Source: Renibacterium sp. | GTDB taxonomy: Bacteria; Actinomycetota; Actinomycetes; Actinomycetales; Micrococcaceae | Direction of reading: 5' to 3' | Assembly (NCBI GenBank): GCA_017419405.1 | Contig: JAFOLH010000014.1 | Span: 242,274 to 306,273 of the forward strand | DNA length: 64,000 nucleotides | Shown: positions 40,942 to 49,780 of the stretch, in pieces | Position numbering within the stretch: the first letter of the stretch is position 1 | Layout of the letters: every line of letters starts with the position of its first letter | The notes under the pieces: model-generated | Databases searched by the model: none | Told to the model about the DNA's origin: nothing | What the model saw: only the letters and a program-made list of their open reading frames with translations | Translations under genes and position numbers: made by a program

Positions 40942-43900
40942 CTATCGTTTGCGCAGCACCCAGAAGGCTCCGCCGGTACCCAGTCCGGCGCCGAGCAGCA
41001 GCACCCCGCCCATGATCAAGCCCCAGACCCACGCCGGCCACCCGGCACCGGAGGCGCCGTCGACGGGCAAGGCCGCAGCATTCATCCCGCTGCCCGGCGC
41101 TCCGTCTGCCGGCCCCGGCGCCGCGGCGGCAGCCGGCACTGCGGCAGCGCACGGCGCAGCGCCGGCGTCTGCGGCCGGAGTCGGCTCGCCGACCTGCACC
41201 GTGAGCACCTGGGTGTCGCTGACGCTCTGCCCGGACGCCAAGACCGCGCGCTGCGTCATGGTCAACCGGTAAAGCCCCGGAGCGCTGAACGACCAGTTCC
41301 CGTGCGCGTGCGTATTGAGCGGGATCCGATAGGAACCTCCGGCGTCGAGCACGGGGATCGGCGACCCGAAGGCGCTGAGTTCGAAAACGTGCACCTGGCC
41401 AGGGCCGGAGACCGCGTCCAGCGACCAGTCGACCGGGCCGGAGACCTCCTGCGGAGTCAGTGATTCGGTATTCCAACCGAGCCAGACCAGCCCCGGACGC
41501 TGGGTCTGCGGAATCTGGTACACCGTAGTTCCGGCCGGACCCAGGAATCCGAAGGCTCCGCCCGGGGCCGAAATCGCCGCTTCCGGCTTGACCTTGATCA
41601 CGGTACTGGCCGGCTCGCGCCAGGTCACCGCACCAGTGGTGCCGTCCTTGATCTGCGAACGGAACTTGCCGTCCACCAGCCGGGAAGCAAAGTCCACATG
41701 CCCTTGGTCGAGCACGGCGGATCCGGGCGCCGGTCCGGTGGAGGAGCCCGCGCCGGGCACCGGGCAGACCGGAGCCGGCGCCGTCCGATTGCCGGTAGGG
41801 ACTTGGCCCGGTGCGTCGGCCGCGCTCTTGATCTGGTCGGGCAACCCATGCACCTGTTCCCCGTCGAAGCACCTCGCCGGATCGACCGTGCCCGGGTCGA
41901 CCTCCTCGCCGACTACCCAGGCCACCGTGAAATCGCTGCTCTGGCCCTCGGCCGCGCTGCGCTGGAACGCGGTGCAATAGACCCCGGGCGCGGAGAACAC
42001 CCAGGAACCGTGCTGGTGCACACCGGCCGGGATCGTGAACCGGTTGATTCCGGCGGCGGAGTTGAATTTGATTTCCGGTTGCGCCAATTCGCCCAACTGG
42101 TACATCGCGAAATCACCGGGCGCCGGCCCCGCACCCACGGTGCCGAGCCGGGTCAAGGTCCAATCGATGGCACCGAGCTGCGGGACCTCCTCAGTGGACC
42201 AGCCGGGCCAGAGCAGACCCGGCTCCTGGGTCTGCCCCAGAACGTAGACTTCGGAACCCGGTGCGCCGAGGAAGCCGAAGCTGGAACCGCCCCGGATGGT
42301 CCGCTTAGCCGGGTTCTTCGCCTGCAACACGGTTTTGGCCGGATCCCGGTAGACCACCTGGCCTTGCGAGGAGTCCTTGATTTCGGTGCGCAAACCGTGC
42401 GCGCCCAAGCGGCTGGCCAAATCGATGTGCCCTTCGGCGAGCACACTCACGCCGGTCGGCCGGTCAGTGCCGCCGGGTTGCTTCCCGGGTTTGGCGACGT
42501 CGCCCGGCTTGCTGGCGGAGCCGCCGTCGGCACACGGTTTGATCGCCGAGCGGTCCAGGTACCCTGGTGTTCCGGGAGTCTCCGAGCCGACGGCGAAGGT
42601 CAGCATGCTGCTGGATCGCACCGGCTGCACGCTGCCCAACGGTTGCGCGTCGATGGTCAAGGGCACGCAGTAGACGCCGGGCTGGTCGAAGGACCAACGC
42701 CAGCCATCAGCCCGGCTTTGCCCGGCAAGCAGGGTTTGGCCGAGCGAATCGGCGGGATTGCTGGAAAGCAGTGCGCTGCTGCCGTTGAGCAGTTGGACGG
42801 TGCCAGGACCCTGGACCTGGCCGAAGGACACGGTCAGGAGGCCACTGAGCGCACCCGGGGCGATCCGACCCGAATCGAATACCAGGGCCGGCGACGATTC
42901 GCTGTCATTGGCGTCGATCAGGTATTTTCCGCCGGAGTACAAAGTGGTGGAAACCACGAGTTCGCCCGGCGCAGCATCCCGGGCCGGGAGATTGCTGGCA
43001 GCCTGGTACCGGGCATTCAAGCCACCGCTTTTCACGTCGACGGTGGGTTCCAGGCGGAGCATCCCGGAGCGCAGTACCGGGCCCACCGGCGCCTGGTCCG
43101 GTGCAGCCCGGTCATGGGAGAGCAGGCTGAGCCCGGCCGTGCCGCCGACCCGATCGCACGGGACCTGCGCCGCGGCCTGGCCCGGATCACCCACCCAAAT
43201 GGTCAACTGCGCACTATCCCGGACCCAGTCGCCGGCCGAGCGCAGGGCCTTGGCCTGGAACGCGAGGCAATACTTCCCGGGTTGCGTGAAGCTCCAGGTG
43301 AAGTGCTTGTGGCTGGCGGCAGCGATCGGCAGGCTCTGCGGCATGCCCTGCCGGGTATCGAAATAGACCGCATCCGGACGCAGCCGGTCGGCGACCGCAT
43401 CATCGTAGAACATCGCGAAGTTTCCGCCGGCCGGGCCGGAGACCTCGGTCAAGGTAGCGTCCTGGAATCCGAAGGCCAAGTCCGACGGCGAGAAATCCTC
43501 GCCGCTGAAGCCGGGCCAAACGTAGTGCTCGGGATCCGGTTCGCCCTGGCCGAAATACCAGTACTTGCTGCCCGGTGCGCCGACCACGCTGAAGTCCCGG
43601 CTGGGGTCCGGAGTCGGGACGCTGCCGGAACGGACGCCGGTCAGCACCAGGTCTTGGAACGGCACGCGTTGCTGCGAATTCGCGATCTGCAACTGCAACG
43701 ACTTCCCGTCGCCGCGCAACGGCGCCCGCACGTCGAGGTGACCGGCACGCACGACGGTGGCCGGTTTAGCAGGGTCTCCCGGGTCAGGGTTTCCCGGGTC
43801 CGGATTTCCGGCGGCGCAACTGAGCGGCTTGGCGGGCAAGTCCCCCACGTAAACCGTGTACCGGCCCGAGGCGGTCAGCATCCCGCCCTGTTTGGTCTTC

Positions 43901-44634
43901 AGCGCCTGGCTGATGGTCAAGCAGTACCGTCCCGGCACGGTGAATTCGGTGCTGAGCGATGAGGTGACGCCGAACAGGGCCGGCTCGGAGCCGCCCGGTG
44001 CCGACCCGTTCAGCAATGAACTGTCCAGTGAAACCGGGCCAGCGGCCCCTTTCCCGGTCAGCACGGCCTTGCCGCCGGCCGGCGTGCTCGCTTCGAGCAG
44101 CGAGAATACGTTTGCCGCATTGGTGCCGGTGAAATCCCGGGTGCTTTCCCCGCGCGCATTGAGCTCGGAGGACGGCTTCCCGGCTCCTCTGCTCACCAAG
44201 GTGCCCGCGCCGATCAACAACCGGCCGGAACCGGAGTATTCCGAGCCGGTCTCCGCGGAACCGAGCACTGTTCCGGCGGCGAGGTAGTTTTCGGTGGCCG
44301 GAGTGCCGAATCCGCCCTGCGGCAGCCGGTCCGCGGCGGCCAGGTGCAAAATCGCCTGTTCCGCCGGAATGAAGGTCTGCTTGCTGAAATCCTTGCCGCC
44401 ATCGGCGTCGGACCAGGCCCCTTGGGTCAGCGCGATCCCGGCCCGGAACGACTCGACCCGCCCCGGATTGCCGTCGAAGGCCTTGGCCAGTGGTGCGATC
44501 TGGGCGTAGCCGGAGTCGATCACCGTGGGCGGCGGGCTGTCTGCCCGGGCCGGGACGGCAGTCGCCAGTTGCCCGGGGACAACGGCCGCTCCGATCAGGA
44601 GCAGGGGTGCGAGCAGAGCAGAGCGGATTTTCAC
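40942..44634 (-). CDS. Giant five-module surface protein of anchored-repeat ABC transporter
   Basis: 1230 residues. Signal peptide (RSALLAPLLLIGAAVVPG), five modules of about 200 residues, and a C-terminal membrane anchor (WVWGLIMGGVLLLGAGLGTG) with a basic tail LRKR. Module starts: DSGYAQIAP (~40), GHLDVRA (His299), SGMLRLEP (Met525), GHIDLAS (His736), GHVDFAS (His979). Each module ends with a W-F-PG-Y block; in modules 2, 4 and 5 an HxH precedes it (SHKHFTW, HQHGSW, HAHGNW). This matches the actinobacterial surface-anchored/TIGR03769-TIGR03773 families, always found with a particular ABC transporter. I infer extracellular metal capture. Modules 1 and 3 lack the histidines. Confidence 0.88.
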   Translation of the reverse strand: MKIRSALLAPLLLIGAAVVPGQLATAVPARADSPPPTVIDSGYAQIAPLAKAFDGNPGRVESFRAGIALTQGAWSDADGGKDFSKQTFIPAEQAILHLAAADRLPQGGFGTPATENYLAAGTVLGSAETGSEYSGSGRLLIGAGTLVSRGAGKPSSELNARGESTRDFTGTNAANVFSLLEASTPAGGKAVLTGKGAAGPVSLDSSLLNGSAPGGSEPALFGVTSSLSTEFTVPGRYCLTISQALKTKQGGMLTASGRYTVYVGDLPAKPLSCAAGNPDPGNPDPGDPAKPATVVRAGHLDVRAPLRGDGKSLQLQIANSQQRVPFQDLVLTGVRSGSVPTPDPSRDFSVVGAPGSKYWYFGQGEPDPEHYVWPGFSGEDFSPSDLAFGFQDATLTEVSGPAGGNFAMFYDDAVADRLRPDAVYFDTRQGMPQSLPIAAASHKHFTWSFTQPGKYCLAFQAKALRSAGDWVRDSAQLTIWVGDPGQAAAQVPCDRVGGTAGLSLLSHDRAAPDQAPVGPVLRSGMLRLEPTVDVKSGGLNARYQAASNLPARDAAPGELVVSTTLYSGGKYLIDANDSESSPALVFDSGRIAPGALSGLLTVSFGQVQGPGTVQLLNGSSALLSSNPADSLGQTLLAGQSRADGWRWSFDQPGVYCVPLTIDAQPLGSVQPVRSSSMLTFAVGSETPGTPGYLDRSAIKPCADGGSASKPGDVAKPGKQPGGTDRPTGVSVLAEGHIDLASRLGAHGLRTEIKDSSQGQVVYRDPAKTVLQAKNPAKRTIRGGSSFGFLGAPGSEVYVLGQTQEPGLLWPGWSTEEVPQLGAIDWTLTRLGTVGAGPAPGDFAMYQLGELAQPEIKFNSAAGINRFTIPAGVHQHGSWVFSAPGVYCTAFQRSAAEGQSSDFTVAWVVGEEVDPGTVDPARCFDGEQVHGLPDQIKSAADAPGQVPTGNRTAPAPVCPVPGAGSSTGPAPGSAVLDQGHVDFASRLVDGKFRSQIKDGTTGAVTWREPASTVIKVKPEAAISAPGGAFGFLGPAGTTVYQIPQTQRPGLVWLGWNTESLTPQEVSGPVDWSLDAVSGPGQVHVFELSAFGSPIPVLDAGGSYRIPLNTHAHGNWSFSAPGLYRLTMTQRAVLASGQSVSDTQVLTVQVGEPTPAADAGAAPCAAAVPAAAAAPGPADGAPGSGMNAAALPVDGASGAGWPAWVWGLIMGGVLLLGAGLGTGGAFWVLRKR

Positions 44635-44715
44635 GGGAAGCTTTCCGACGTCGGTGAACGGGCCGGTTGCGGGACCGGACGGCAGGTCCGGCCCCGCAAC
44701 CGCATTGAGGGCTGA

Positions 44716-45393
44716 TTACTTGGTGACGAACTTCACGGTGATCGGGCTGGAAGCACCGACCTTGTTCTCCGGGTTGCTTGCCGAAATGGTCACCAGGTAG
44801 GTGCCTTTGGCGCTGAAGGTCCACTTCGGGTGCGCATGGAACGCTTCGTCCTCATTGGCTTTGAGCGCCGCGGTGTAGCTGTTGCCCGAGGTCACGACGC
44901 CGGTGCTGGCCGGAAAGTCCAGGCGCACCGTGCCCGGGTTGCCGGCCGCCGGGACGACCGTGAACTTCACATGGTCGCCAGCCGACAGTTTGTTGTACAG
45001 GCCCTGTTCTCCGGACGCTTCACCGGGGGCTTCGTTGCCGGAACCAGCGAACCCGGTGAACAGCTCGTTGCCGGTTTGCGTGGCCGGGATGATCCAGTTG
45101 CCGCCTTCCTTCTTGCTGACGTCGAACTCCACGTCGCCGACTTGTGCTGCGGCGTAGTAGTTCCCGTGGAACTCGTCGTTGGTGCCCAAGACCAGGTTCT
45201 TGCCGTTGGCGCTGATCGACGCCCGGGCGATATCGATGTGTCCTTCGGAGATCACGGTGGTGGCCGCCTGGGCCGGTGCGCCGACCGCCAGGCTCAGTGC
45301 CGCGATCCCGGCAAAGACGGTGCTGGCCAAACCGGTCCGGAAGAACTTCTGCTTGCTGGGTGTGGCGGATTCAAAGGTTTTGCTGATAGTCAC
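44716..45393 (-). CDS. Secreted single-module (choice-of-anchor M) protein
   Basis: 225 residues. The GTG at 45393 overlaps the permease stop (GTGA). The signal peptide has core TVFAGIAALSLAVGA and a cleavage site after AQAA. One complete module follows: ISEGHIDIARASISANGK, a middle FHGNYYAAAQVGDVEFD, and FHAHPKWTFSAKGTYLVTIS at the end. There is no LPxTG or C-terminal membrane helix, so it is released or held by partners. It could pass metal between the giant surface protein and the lipoprotein. A Fur/Zur-like palindrome lies 37-59 bp upstream. Confidence 0.87.
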   Translation of the reverse strand: MTISKTFESATPSKQKFFRTGLASTVFAGIAALSLAVGAPAQAATTVISEGHIDIARASISANGKNLVLGTNDEFHGNYYAAAQVGDVEFDVSKKEGGNWIIPATQTGNELFTGFAGSGNEAPGEASGEQGLYNKLSAGDHVKFTVVPAAGNPGTVRLDFPASTGVVTSGNSYTAALKANEDEAFHAHPKWTFSAKGTYLVTISASNPENKVGASSPITVKFVTK

Positions 45394-46367
45394 AATGCGC
45401 TCTTTCTAGCGTCGGAGTTGCGAGGTTGTTGAGAATCATTCTCAACAACCTCATCCTGGTTCAGATCCTGTGCAATGTCAAAGGCGGTGCTTCCGACGCC
45501 GGATTCCGGGACTTTCTTCGTCGCAGTCAGCCGGCCCAAGAGGCCGTGCTTCGGTGCGAACAGCCACGCCAGGACGAACAGCGAGGTGGCCACCAACACG
45601 ATCGTGCCGCCTACCGGGAGGTCCCAGCTCCAGGAGAGGTACAACCCGATCAATGCCGAAGCCGCGCCGATCAACGGGGCGATCAGCATCATCAGGCCCA
45701 TCCGGTCGGTCAGCAGCCGGGCCGCCGCCGCCGGGCTGATCAACAGGGCCAGCACCAGGATGTTCCCGATCGTCTGCAGGGAAAGCACGACGGCGATCGT
45801 CACCAGGACGTAAAGCGCCATGTCGAGCCAGAGCACCGGCAGGCCCACGGACCTGGCCATCTCCCGGTCCACGCTCACCGCGACGAATTCCTTGTAGAAC
45901 ACCGCGACGATCAACAGCAGCACCGCGCCGCCGATGCCGACGGTCCAGACGTCCTCGGCCGGGATTCCGGTGATCGAACCGAACAGGAACGACTCCAACG
46001 AACCGGCGTAGCCCGGAGCCCGCGAGATCACGATGATGCCCAGCGCAAAAGCGGCGGCGAAGATCACACCGATCAGACTGTCCTCCTTGAGCCGCCGGTT
46101 CTGCGAAAAGAGCGCCACCAGGACCGCGGTGAGCACACCGGCGGCGGCCCCGCCGAGCATCAGATTCCCTTGCAGCACGAAAGCCACGGCAAGGCCCGGG
46201 AAGACCGCGTGGGATACCGCGTCGCCGATGAACGCCATGCCGCGCAGCACCACGAAGGAACCGATCACCCCGCAGATCACCGAGGAGAACAAGGAGACCA
46301 GCAAGGCCTTGGGCAAGAAGCTGAGCGTGGGGTTGCCCAGGTCATTGAGGAAATCCAGCGGGCTCAT
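45390..46367 (-). CDS. ABC transporter permease, anchored-repeat (ZnuB-like) type
   Basis: 325 residues; the ATG at 46367 overlaps the ATPase stop (ATGA). Eight to nine hydrophobic segments. ALLVSLFSSVICGVIGSFVVLRGMAFIGDAVSHAVFPG, read in pieces at the N-terminus, is the ABC-3 family signature of Zn/Mn importers. SLQTIGNILVLALLISPAAAARLLTDRM is the cytoplasmic coupling region. The C-terminal tail (from ATKKVPESGVGS) is an extension, and its codons form the 31-bp palindrome. Imports the metal delivered by the lipoprotein. Confidence 0.93.
   Translation of the reverse strand: MSPLDFLNDLGNPTLSFLPKALLVSLFSSVICGVIGSFVVLRGMAFIGDAVSHAVFPGLAVAFVLQGNLMLGGAAAGVLTAVLVALFSQNRRLKEDSLIGVIFAAAFALGIIVISRAPGYAGSLESFLFGSITGIPAEDVWTVGIGGAVLLLIVAVFYKEFVAVSVDREMARSVGLPVLWLDMALYVLVTIAVVLSLQTIGNILVLALLISPAAAARLLTDRMGLMMLIAPLIGAASALIGLYLSWSWDLPVGGTIVLVATSLFVLAWLFAPKHGLLGRLTATKKVPESGVGSTAFDIAQDLNQDEVVENDSQQPRNSDARKSAL
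45422..45452. promoter_or_regulatory. 31-bp Fur/Zur-like palindrome inside permease 3' end
   Basis: Perfect inverted repeat with 15-bp arms around a single central base (45437). The core TGAGAATCATTCTCA (45430-45444) fits the Fur-family (Zur/Fur) operator pattern. It lies in the last codons of the permease gene, 37-59 bp before the start of the single-module surface protein, so it could be an internal operator for the two distal surface-protein genes. Because it is coding, its perfect symmetry is notable. Confidence 0.6.
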
Positions 46368-47167
46368 GCGATCCCCCGCGGATCGCCGGCCGGGTTTGCC
46401 GCCGCATCCGCGGCAAAGCCTGGAAGCAGCACTCTCGCGCCGAACAGCCGGCGCCAATGCACCGAGTCCAAAACCTCGGCCGGCTCGCCGTCGATCAGAA
46501 TCCGCCGGTCCAGGAGGCAGAGCCTGCTGCACTCCAGGGCCGCGCTGTAGAGATCGTGCGTGGTCATCACAATGGCCCGGCCCTCTGCCGCCAACTCGGC
46601 GAACAGCCCGGTGAGCAGCTCCTGGGTCGGCACGTCCAACCCGGTGAACGGCTCGTCCAGGAGCAGCAGCTCGGGATTGAGCGCCAGCGCCCGGGCGACC
46701 AACACCCGCTGGCGCTGCCCACCGGAGAGCTCGCCGACCGGACGCTTGGCCAAATCGGCTAGCCGGACCCTTTCGATCGCCTCGTGCACCGCCCGGAAAT
46801 CCGTGACCCCGGGGCGGCGGAACCAACCGATTCTGGCCACCCGACCAGTCATCACGGCGTTTTCAATGCTGATCGGGAAGTCCCAGGAAAACTCGTGCCG
46901 CTGCGGCACATATCCGACCAGATCCCGGGCCTTGCCGATCGGCCGCCCGGAAACCGCCACCGAACCGGACCGCTTGAGCAGGCCGAGCACCGCCCGGAGC
47001 ACCGTGGTTTTGCCGGCGCCGTTCGGGCCGAGCAGGCCCACCATTTCACCGGCGGCGACCCGCAGATCCACCCCGTCGACGACCCTGCGGCCGGCCAGCT
47101 CCACGTGCAGGCCGCGGATCGCCAAGACGTCATCCACCGGATTCCCCGCTCCGGACCGCCCGTTCAT
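46364..47167 (-). CDS. ABC transporter ATPase, anchored-repeat type
   Basis: 267 residues from the ATG at 47167 that overlaps the upstream stop (ATGA). Walker A LLGPNGAGKTT near residue 43, Q-loop YVPQRHEF, signature LSGGQRQR, Walker B LLLDEPFTGLD, and switch His in MTTHDLYSAA. It belongs to the metal (Zn/Mn) importer ATPases. The C-terminal 35 residues (from VHWRRLFGARVLLPG) are an extension. It energises the permease encoded next. Confidence 0.95.
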   Translation of the reverse strand: MNGRSGAGNPVDDVLAIRGLHVELAGRRVVDGVDLRVAAGEMVGLLGPNGAGKTTVLRAVLGLLKRSGSVAVSGRPIGKARDLVGYVPQRHEFSWDFPISIENAVMTGRVARIGWFRRPGVTDFRAVHEAIERVRLADLAKRPVGELSGGQRQRVLVARALALNPELLLLDEPFTGLDVPTQELLTGLFAELAAEGRAIVMTTHDLYSAALECSRLCLLDRRILIDGEPAEVLDSVHWRRLFGARVLLPGFAADAAANPAGDPRGIA

Positions 47168-48120
47168 CGTTGCTGCCCCAGCTTCGCAACGGCTTCCACC
47201 TCGGATTTGGCCCGCCGGCTGGATACGATCGAGCGCAGCAAGCCGATGAGCAGCCCGGCAAGCAACAGCGCCAGGAGCACGCCGCCGGCGGCCCACAGCA
47301 ACTGGCCGCCAGCCGGATCTGCCGATGCGGCCGGCACGGCCGCCGGGCTACTCGCCAAAGCCAGCTGGGCGAACCCCGGCTCCGGGTCTGTGGCCGAGCC
47401 TACTGCGAAACGGAGCACCTGCTTGCTCGATGCGGTGCTCCCGTCGGTGAGCTCGGCAGCGAACTCCACCGACAAGAAATAGATGCCCGGGGTGCTGAAC
47501 ACCCAGTTGGCATGGGTGTGCGCGTTCGCATCCATGAACACGTCCTGCTGGCCGGTTCGGCGCGAATCCCAGAGCACCTGCGGTTGGCCCAGATTTCCGC
47601 TTTGCAGGTACATCATCACCGTGCCAGGACCCTGTACTCCGGTCAGGCTCAACCGGGCCTGGCGCTTGATCGCGGCGATCACCTGCGGGTCCTGGGTATT
47701 CCAACCGGCCCAGACCACGCCCTGCTGCTGGGTCTGCGGCACCACATAGACGTCGCTGCCCGGCGTCGCGCCCAGGAAGGCATAGCTCGGATCGTCCGGG
47801 ACCACCTGCTTCGCGGCATCCGCCACTTTGAGCACGACGTCGGGCAGGTTCCGCCACACCGGCTGCGGCCCGGACGAATCATGGATTTGAATGAGCCAAT
47901 TCCCGGTTCCGCCCTGGCCCGCAGCCGTGCCGTCGAAGCGCGGACCGATGTCGACATGGCCCTGCTCGATCACCGCGCGCCCGGCGACCGCCGGCTCCTG
48001 GGCAGAAATGGTCTGGTCGAGGTCCCCGGCCGGACGGATCGAAGGAATCGAGCCGGACCGGCCGGTGGGGAACGGGGCGAGGGCCAGACTCCCGGCAAGG
48101 AACAGGGCGAGCAATTTCAT
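47164..48120 (-). CDS. Membrane-anchored single-module surface protein
   Basis: 318 residues from the ATG at 48120. Signal peptide MKLLALFLAGSLALAPF, one module with EQGHVDIGPRFDG (~residue 70), YAFLGATPGSDVYVVPQTQ, WAGWNTQDP, and NAHTHANWVFSTPGIYFLSV, then a linker and a C-terminal membrane helix (LLWAAGGVLLALLLAGLLIG) with a cytoplasmic tail. It lies between lipoprotein and ATPase genes of the same transporter. It is likely a docking or metal-relay protein beside the permease. Confidence 0.88.
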   Translation of the reverse strand: MKLLALFLAGSLALAPFPTGRSGSIPSIRPAGDLDQTISAQEPAVAGRAVIEQGHVDIGPRFDGTAAGQGGTGNWLIQIHDSSGPQPVWRNLPDVVLKVADAAKQVVPDDPSYAFLGATPGSDVYVVPQTQQQGVVWAGWNTQDPQVIAAIKRQARLSLTGVQGPGTVMMYLQSGNLGQPQVLWDSRRTGQQDVFMDANAHTHANWVFSTPGIYFLSVEFAAELTDGSTASSKQVLRFAVGSATDPEPGFAQLALASSPAAVPAASADPAGGQLLWAAGGVLLALLLAGLLIGLLRSIVSSRRAKSEVEAVAKLGQQR

Positions 48121-48178
48121 AGGACGGCTTTCTAGGTTGCGGACGGGTATCCGCGGGCCGGGATTCCGGCCCACGGGG

Positions 48179-49747
48179 TCAGTGCCTCGGGTTCAGGCAA
48201 CTGGCGAGCGAATCGGCATTGGCCCGCATCATCTGCAGGTACGTGCTGACCTGCTGGTCGAAACTGTCGCCGTAGATGCTGCAGACCTTGATCCCCAGCT
48301 CGGCAGCCAGCTGGGTCAGCGTTGCGGAGCGGGTCCGCAGATTCGGCTCCAGGAAGACCGCGGGAACCTGCAGATTCTGGATCGTCTGGGTCAGCTTCTG
48401 GCGTTCCTGGACACTGGGCTCGGTGGCCGGGTTCGGGGTCACGAAGCCCGCGACTTTGAGCCGGTACCGGTCGGCGAAATAGCCGAAGGCGTCGTGCGTG
48501 GTGATCAGCTGCCGGTTTGCCTCCGGAATCGAATCGATCTTGGCTTCCACATAACGGTCCAGTTCGTCGAGCTGGACCGAATAATCCTGCGCATTGCGCG
48601 TGTAATCCTCCCGGCCGGCCGGGTCCGCAGCGATCAAGGCATCCTTGATCACGCCGAGATAGGCCTTGGCATTGCGGACGTCCTGCCAGAGATGCGGGTC
48701 GATTTCGCCATGCACGTGCTTGCCCAGGACCGCTTGCGGCAGTTGGTAGACCTGGGCGCCGGAACTGCCGAGGAACCGGTAACCCGGCCCGGCCGGAACC
48801 TCGTGCAGCGCTTTGTTGGGCACTTCGATCACGGTATTGCCGGCGTCGAACTCGCTTTGCGTGTAGTCTCCGGAGCCTTCCGGATCCGCGTAGAGGTACA
48901 GCTGCTTGCGGTCCAGATCAGCGGTGACGTCGGCATGTCCGCTGCCCAGGACCTTTTTCCCGGGGCCGGCCTCGGCCGGATTGACGCCTACCGCGAAGCT
49001 GAAAGTCTGCTCGCCGATTCGCTGCGTGCCGGCAGCGGTTTTCAGGTCCGCTCGGACGGTGAGCCGGTAAATGCCCGGTGCCGTGAAGGCCCAGCTCAAA
49101 TGCGTGTGCGCATCCGGCGGGAGCGTGGTCCGGTCCTTCTCCGGCGACACCCCGTCAGTCGAGTCGAAGTACAGCTCGGTTTTGCCGAAGGTCTCCGTGC
49201 CGTAGGCCAGCAACGCTCCGGGACCGTCCACCGAGACCGCGCTGAGCAGCACATCGGAGTTCCGGTCCGCACCCAGCCCGGCGCCGGCGCCGCGCACCCG
49301 CAAACCCAGCCAAATCGTATCCAGGGTCAGATTCTCCAGCAGCGGCATGATGTGCGCCCCGTACTTTTCACTCGCTTCGGCCAAGGAAATATTCGGGGTT
49401 CCCGGGCGGAGGTTGGCATCCAGCGATTTGATCAGGTTGTGTTCTTCGAGCAGCAGGTGGTTGGTGAAGGCGACATCCGCGTACGCGATGTTCCGCACAT
49501 CGCGCAAAGTCGGCTCATAGCTGTGCGGATCAGCTCCTTCGGGAACCAGCGGCAGCACTTCGGCCCGGTTCCCGGCAACGTTTTTCGCCAAGTCGGCGAT
49601 GATCCCGGTGCTGGCCACCACCTTGAGCCGGTGATCGCCGGCGTCGAAGGTACTGGTGGCCGAGCAGCCAGAGAGCAGCAGCAGGGCAGCGAGCGCTGCG
49701 CCAATGGCCCGGCCGGGAGCAGGCGAGGCGGGGAATGAACGGGGCAT
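48179..49747 (-). CDS. Metal-binding lipoprotein with inserted surface module (anchored-repeat SBP)
   Basis: 522 residues. Lipobox LLLSGC (Cys28). The ZnuA-like fold is split. The first part includes VVASTGIIADLAKNVAG and DPHSYEPT (His75). The second part begins near residue 343 with HVHGEIDPHLW (His344, His346, His352), then TTHDAFGYFADRY (His418) and SIYGDSFDQQVSTYLQMM. Between residues ~135 and ~342 sits a surface module whose halves are swapped: AHTHLSWAFTAPGIYRL comes before GSGHADVTADLD. This matches the TIGR03772 type of substrate-binding protein. Typical ZnuA proteins are about 300 residues. First gene of the cassette, with a Fur/Zur-like promoter box. Confidence 0.92.
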   Translation of the reverse strand: MPRSFPASPAPGRAIGAALAALLLLSGCSATSTFDAGDHRLKVVASTGIIADLAKNVAGNRAEVLPLVPEGADPHSYEPTLRDVRNIAYADVAFTNHLLLEEHNLIKSLDANLRPGTPNISLAEASEKYGAHIMPLLENLTLDTIWLGLRVRGAGAGLGADRNSDVLLSAVSVDGPGALLAYGTETFGKTELYFDSTDGVSPEKDRTTLPPDAHTHLSWAFTAPGIYRLTVRADLKTAAGTQRIGEQTFSFAVGVNPAEAGPGKKVLGSGHADVTADLDRKQLYLYADPEGSGDYTQSEFDAGNTVIEVPNKALHEVPAGPGYRFLGSSGAQVYQLPQAVLGKHVHGEIDPHLWQDVRNAKAYLGVIKDALIAADPAGREDYTRNAQDYSVQLDELDRYVEAKIDSIPEANRQLITTHDAFGYFADRYRLKVAGFVTPNPATEPSVQERQKLTQTIQNLQVPAVFLEPNLRTRSATLTQLAAELGIKVCSIYGDSFDQQVSTYLQMMRANADSLASCLNPRH

Positions 49748-49780
49748 CTGGCAGAGCTTTCCGAAGTAGGCGACTCGCCC

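Noticed and set aside
39793..41463. Long plus-strand frame opposite FUSC and the surface protein
   Set aside because: Gln/Arg/His-rich translation typical of antisense of membrane-protein codons; FUSC on the other strand is well supported.
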